From Paenarthrobacter nitroguajacolicus JCM 14115 (GTDB taxonomy: Bacteria; Actinomycetota; Actinomycetes; Actinomycetales; Micrococcaceae), in assembly GCA_001313365.1 (NCBI GenBank), contig BBFS01000070.1:1-24989 (forward strand): a stretch of DNA of 24,989 bases. The letters run 5' to 3'. This document shows, piece after piece, positions 24,956 through 24,989 of this stretch; positions within the stretch are counted from its first letter, which is position 1; each line of letters opens with the position of its first letter. A program made the translations under genes and the position numbers. The notes beneath the pieces were generated by a model that was not told the DNA's origin, did not search any database, and saw nothing but the letters and a program-made list of their open reading frames with translations.

Positions 24956-24989
24956 CAGCCCGGGCGAGGAACAGTGCGGTCTGGGTTTT

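Noticed and set aside
1..24989. Phase variation through poly-G/poly-C contingency tracts
   Set aside because: The tracts occur in almost every gene, including housekeeping-type and transport genes, and also between genes. They come with single-base losses at other runs. Contingency loci are few per genome and lie in surface-related genes.

Overview
The window looks like chromosomal DNA from a high-GC actinobacterium of the Micrococcaceae, most likely Arthrobacter or Paenarthrobacter. This rests on codon and GC style, an HU protein of actinobacterial type, a fused CopD-CtaG protein followed by a thioredoxin-NHL protein, and the general look of the proteins; no marker gene fixes the genus. I see no rRNA, tRNA, CRISPR array, insertion sequence or phage gene. 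No stretch longer than about 300 bases lacks a gene.

The text itself is damaged. Most long genes are split over two or three frames at G/C homopolymers. Many tracts are exactly seven bases long where the protein family predicts four or five, and GGG/CCC triplets have often lost a base. I have joined the pieces into single CDS entries and say where the frame changes. I read these as sequencing or consensus errors, not as real decay.

Layout. 1-914: 3' part of an amino-acid ABC transporter binding lipoprotein (+). 992-1925: serine/threonine dehydratase (-). 2003-2629: repeat-containing promoter and a two-gene toxin-antitoxin module (+). 2664-3108: GNAT acetyltransferase (+). 3184-4421: secreted FG-GAP repeat protein (+). 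4588-11898: a seven-gene minus-strand operon, read as permease, ATPase, binding lipoprotein, luciferase-like oxidoreductase, DUF1684 protein and two more flavin monooxygenases, with four 4-base start/stop overlaps. 12187-14167: divergent FAD/NAD(P)-binding protein (+). 14224-14747: second GNAT (+). 14751-16489: HerA-like ATPase (+). 16652-17725: membrane-anchored unknown protein (+). 17744-18083: shortened DUF559 protein (-). 18243-22506: CopD-CtaG and thioredoxin-NHL genes, coupled by a one-base overlap (-). 22638-22925: HU (-). 23155-23718: third GNAT (-). 23818-24913: leader peptide with a hairpin, then a patatin-like hydrolase (+).

The central block (4588-14747) combines an amino-acid type ABC importer, three flavin monooxygenases, an FAD/NAD(P) protein and a nearby N-acetyltransferase. 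This is the kind of gene set known from Bacillus ytm/ytn and yxe clusters that salvage sulfur from S-modified cysteines, so an organosulfur (or similar amino-acid derivative) salvage route is the best working idea. The most unusual non-coding signals are a two-copy hairpin element with conserved ends and tip but a completely exchanged, still paired, middle stem; a 19-residue leader peptide embedded in a long-range hairpin before the patatin gene; six half-sites at 10-bp spacing in front of the transporter operon; and a 23-bp-period direct repeat at the toxin-antitoxin promoter.
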